Of a DNA stretch of 64,000 bases, positions 62,109 through 64,000 are shown in pieces; positions within the stretch are counted from its first letter, which is position 1, and every line of letters begins with the position of its first letter. A program made the position numbers and the translations under genes. The stretch lies in assembly GCA_034664085.1 (NCBI GenBank), contig JAXDII010000026.1:77051-141050 (forward strand), written 5' to 3'. The DNA is from JACVRW01 sp034664085 (lineage in GTDB: Bacteria; Actinomycetota; Thermoleophilia; Solirubrobacterales; Thermoleophilaceae). Below the pieces are notes generated by a model that was not told the origin of the DNA, did not search any database, and was given only the letters and a program-made list of their open reading frames with translations.

Positions 62109-62222
62109 GGGCGGGCTCCTCTCTCCGACGACACGGCCGCAGGAGGCCGCGCCCTGGACTCTCTCACACCGGCGGAGGCAAGCGTGCCGGTTGGCGCGGC
62201 CACGCTATCCTGCCGGGAACGT

Positions 62223-62296
62223 GCGGCTGTAGCTCAGTTGGCTAGAGCGTCTGCTTGCCATGCAGAAGGTCGTGGGTTCGAATCCCATCAGCCGCT
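62223..62296 (+). tRNA. tRNA-Gly (GCC anticodon)
   Basis: A 74-nt cloverleaf. Acceptor GCGGCTG pairs with CAGCCGC; D arm GCTC/GAGC; anticodon stem TCTGC/GCAGA with loop TTGCCAT and anticodon GCC; T arm GTGGG-TTCGAAT-CCCAT. Discriminator U is normal for bacterial tRNA-Gly. CCA is not encoded. Confidence 0.96.
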
Positions 62297-62306
62297 TCGC
62301 GAAGCG

Positions 62307-62325
62307 CCTGCAAGTTGCAGGTTTT
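62307..62325 (+). terminator. Intrinsic terminator after tRNA-Gly
   Basis: CCTGC-AAGTT-GCAGG followed by TTTT lies 11 bases downstream of the tRNA 3' end. The stem may extend by AA/TT. Placement and T run fit a small factor-independent terminator. Confidence 0.65.
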
Positions 62326-62554
62326 CTGGGCTCGAGAGTCGGGAGGTGCGCCGGCGTCGCCTGCCAAGGATTTGGCAAGCGGCGGCGGCGCCAGCCGCGT
62401 GCCCCTCTAGGAAGGCGCTGCTTTGCAGGTCATTCCGCGCTTCTCGGCATCGCGGCCATCGGCCACGCTCTAGGCGAGCGGCCTTGCCTCCTGTCCTCTG
62501 ATTCCCCGCAACGCGATCTCAGACCGGTCCGAGCGGAGCCCCTCATGCCAAGCT

Positions 62555-63037
62555 GTGACGGGAAGCGTCCTCGCTCGTATCGGCAACAGCGTGCGCATCG
62601 TCATCTTCATCGCTCTTGCTGCCGTCCTCCTAGCGGGGTGCGGGTCGAGGGTGGTCGACCGCAGCCGGTCTGCCACGCCACCGTACGACGGCCAATTGGG
62701 CGCCGGTGCGGCCGTCGGTGCGTTGGAGTGCGACGGCAAGACTCCCTATTGGCGCGGCACGGGCGTCTACGACGACGGCTTGGCCAAGGTGCAGGGGAGC
62801 GCCGAGGCGGGGCTGGACGACTACATGAGTGAGGCCGGCCTGAGCCTTTTGCCCCGTCCGACGGCTACGCCGTCGAGCGTGATCAAGACGGCCGCGTGCT
62901 GTTCTCCTACGACGTGGACGGCCGGACGAAGGTGGCGATCTTCGCTGCCGACGACGTTCGCGACTGGAACCGCGACGAGGGCTGGGGCGTCCGGGCGTGG
63001 GCGCAGTGCGATCCATCCGAGTTTCCCTCGGACGTGA
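62555..63037 (+). CDS. Lipoprotein, N-terminal part (frameshifted)
   Basis: The N-terminus has a signal segment (IVIFIALAAVLLAGCGS) with lipobox LAGC, so the protein is predicted to be membrane-anchored. The sequence ECDGKTPYWRGTGVYDDGLAKVQGSAEAGLDDYM is well-behaved, but after about residue 100 it becomes Thr/Arg-rich nonsense (TATPSSVIKTAACCSPTTW). In the +2 frame the downstream DNA continues as SDGYAVERDQDGRVLFSYDVDG, which belongs to the next entry. A single base is missing from the TTTT run at about 62847-62850. Family not recognised. Start codon uncertain among several GTGs. Confidence 0.55.
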   Translation: MTGSVLARIGNSVRIVIFIALAAVLLAGCGSRVVDRSRSATPPYDGQLGAGAAVGALECDGKTPYWRGTGVYDDGLAKVQGSAEAGLDDYMSEAGLSLLPRPTATPSSVIKTAACCSPTTWTAGRRWRSSLPTTFATGTATRAGASGRGRSAIHPSFPRT

Positions 63038-63402
63038 CAGACGACCTCAACATCGGGGTGTGGGAGGACGAGTCAGGCCGGCGCGTGCCCGTCACCCGCA
63101 TCCAGTCGTTCCAGGGCGCCGAGCACTGCTCCTGGACGGACATCACGTTTCTGCTCCTCGGGCCGGAGAAAAAGGCTGACTGGTATGTGCGCGACGTCAA
63201 GCGCGAATTCTCCGGGATGCTCCACACGACCTTTTCCGAACAGGCCACACTCCCGGCGGATGCCGCCGACACAGGCTTGCGCCGCGACGGTCGGCAGCTC
63301 TGGATCGGACCGAGCGATAAGGCGGCGTATCTAGTGAGCCTCGAGGATGCAGAGGACGTAGAGCGCTGGCCGGCGGCCCAGCGGCGCATTGGGTGCGCGT
63401 AA
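62896..63402 (+). CDS. Lipoprotein, C-terminal part (frameshifted)
   Basis: A 168-residue frame that is the natural continuation of the lipoprotein gene at 62555. The GTG at its beginning is just an internal valine codon (RVLFSYDVDGRTKVAIFAADDV). It has a balanced soluble composition, with two cysteines (CDPSEF, HCSWTDI) that may pair. Joining both parts through an extra T gives a lipoprotein of about 280 residues. Function unknown. Confidence 0.6.
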   Translation: MLFSYDVDGRTKVAIFAADDVRDWNRDEGWGVRAWAQCDPSEFPSDVTDDLNIGVWEDESGRRVPVTRIQSFQGAEHCSWTDITFLLLGPEKKADWYVRDVKREFSGMLHTTFSEQATLPADAADTGLRRDGRQLWIGPSDKAAYLVSLEDAEDVERWPAAQRRIGCA

Positions 63403-63747
63403 GCGCCGGGGGCGCGGAGAGCCGCTGTCCCCCACGTGCGAGTCCGTCTCGTCCGACGGTCGAGTCGACGGGCACAAGGGGCGCTCGAGGTTGGTCGTCG
63501 CAACGAGCTAGCGCTCCAATCGCGCGAATGCGGGAGCGGCGACACACCACCGGGCGGGTCTTATGGGCCACCTGGAGCCGGGGCCGCCGCGAAAGGCGCC
63601 CGCATGCAGGCGGGATGCCCGCAAGAGGTTCCCGCTACGCGCCGAGCTCGGAGCGAGATGAGTGATTCCATGTCGAGAAGCGCCGGCCGGCTCCGCTCAC
63701 GAGGTGAGGGCCTCGACAGGCGCGGCCCACGACACGAGGAGACCACG
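63403..63747. other. Intergenic stretch, no feature recognised
   Basis: 345 bases between the split lipoprotein gene and the YCII-type gene. I see no convincing reading frame, tRNA, hairpin with T run or clear promoter. Composition is slightly less GC-extreme than neighbouring genes. Confidence 0.5.
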
Positions 63748-64000
63748 ATGCCGAAGTACCTGCTGCTCAAGCACTACCGCGGCGGCCCTGAGCCGCACCA
63801 TCCGTTCCCTCCGATGGACCAGTGGGCCCCCGAGGACGTGGAGGCCCACATGGCCTTCCTCCGGCAAGTCAGTCAGATGCTCGAGGAGCGCGGCGAGTAC
63901 GTCGGCGCCCAGGCGCTGACGCCGGCGCGCACGTGGGTGCGGTACGGCGGCCCGGATGCCGCGCCCGTCACCACGGACGGCCCGCACCCCGAGACGAGCG
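63748..64000 (+). CDS. YCII-related (DGPF-type) protein, 3' end outside window
   Basis: ATG at 63748 follows GAGGAGACC. The 84 visible residues begin PKYLLLKHYRGGPEP and include a helix EDVEAHMAFLRQVSQMLEERGEYVGAQALTP, then VTTDGPHPETS. This is the layout of YCII/DGPF-domain proteins often encoded beside sigma factors in actinobacteria, where the motif xxDGPFxExKE follows; here the fragment stops at DGPHPETS. Enzymatic role unknown. Truncated by the window edge. Confidence 0.8.
   Translation, partial: MPKYLLLKHYRGGPEPHHPFPPMDQWAPEDVEAHMAFLRQVSQMLEERGEYVGAQALTPARTWVRYGGPDAAPVTTDGPHPETS

Overview
The window is very GC-rich, gene-dense DNA with frequent GTG starts, occasional TTG starts and pervasive 1-8 bp gene overlaps. 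Gene order and family content suggest an actinobacterium, most plausibly of the Thermoleophilia/Solirubrobacterales kind. That placement is an inference from style and content; no search was run. Three tRNA genes (Val-GAC, Cys-GCA, Gly-GCC) lie between protein clusters. I see no IS element, prophage, rRNA or CRISPR array.

Layout. (1) 1-840: the end of a protein with a caspase-like/DUF4347-like His...Cys pattern. (2) 860-16156, minus strand: a long run of housekeeping genes. In transcription order these are a TreT-like glycosyltransferase, thrS, infC-rpmI-rplT, a SpoU rRNA methylase, pheS-pheT, argC-argJ-argB-argD, a class I glutamine amidotransferase where argF often sits, argG, and a 56-residue membrane protein. 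(3) 16194-19765, minus: a five-gene exported-protein operon with an ER-type (SipW-like) signal peptidase and several TasA/camelysin-like or Ig-like secreted proteins. The promoter-proximal TasA-like gene carries an apparent frameshift. (4) 19823-27034: fumarylacetoacetase, a conserved unknown, an MBL hydrolase, a divergent class V aminotransferase, a phosphate transport pair (pit plus a PhoU-like protein), a phosphoesterase, a 20-residue hydrophobic peptide gene, an HNH protein and tRNA-Val. (5) 27093-37050: an acetate locus (DUF485-actP-GATase-acsA) facing a LytS/LytTR two-component system that is co-transcribed with a second small membrane protein/solute symporter pair. (6) 37141-39786: a secreted GH3 glycosidase with a PA14 domain.

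(7) 40075-59163: a catabolic island. It holds a three-subunit molybdenum hydroxylase, an adenosine-deaminase-like enzyme, a six-gene minus-strand operon (cyclase-family hydrolase, VOC protein, PuuE-like deacetylase, two SDRs, amidase), a divergent LysR regulator, an M20 hydrolase facing a GntR/FCD regulator, a BMP-type nucleoside/nucleobase ABC importer, and an SsnA/guanine-deaminase-like amidohydrolase. Together they suggest import, hydroxylation, deamination and hydrolytic opening of a nitrogen heterocycle (a purine or a related cyclic amide). The substrate cannot be fixed from sequence.

(8) 59239-64000: an RsbW-like ATPase, a penicillin-acylase-family Ntn hydrolase, tRNA-Gly, a lipoprotein gene split by a frameshift, and the start of a YCII-related protein.

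The two best candidates for something under-described are the SipW/TasA-like operon and the heterocycle island with its AT-rich shared operator candidates. Two independent single-base frameshifts mean sequencing or assembly error should be considered.
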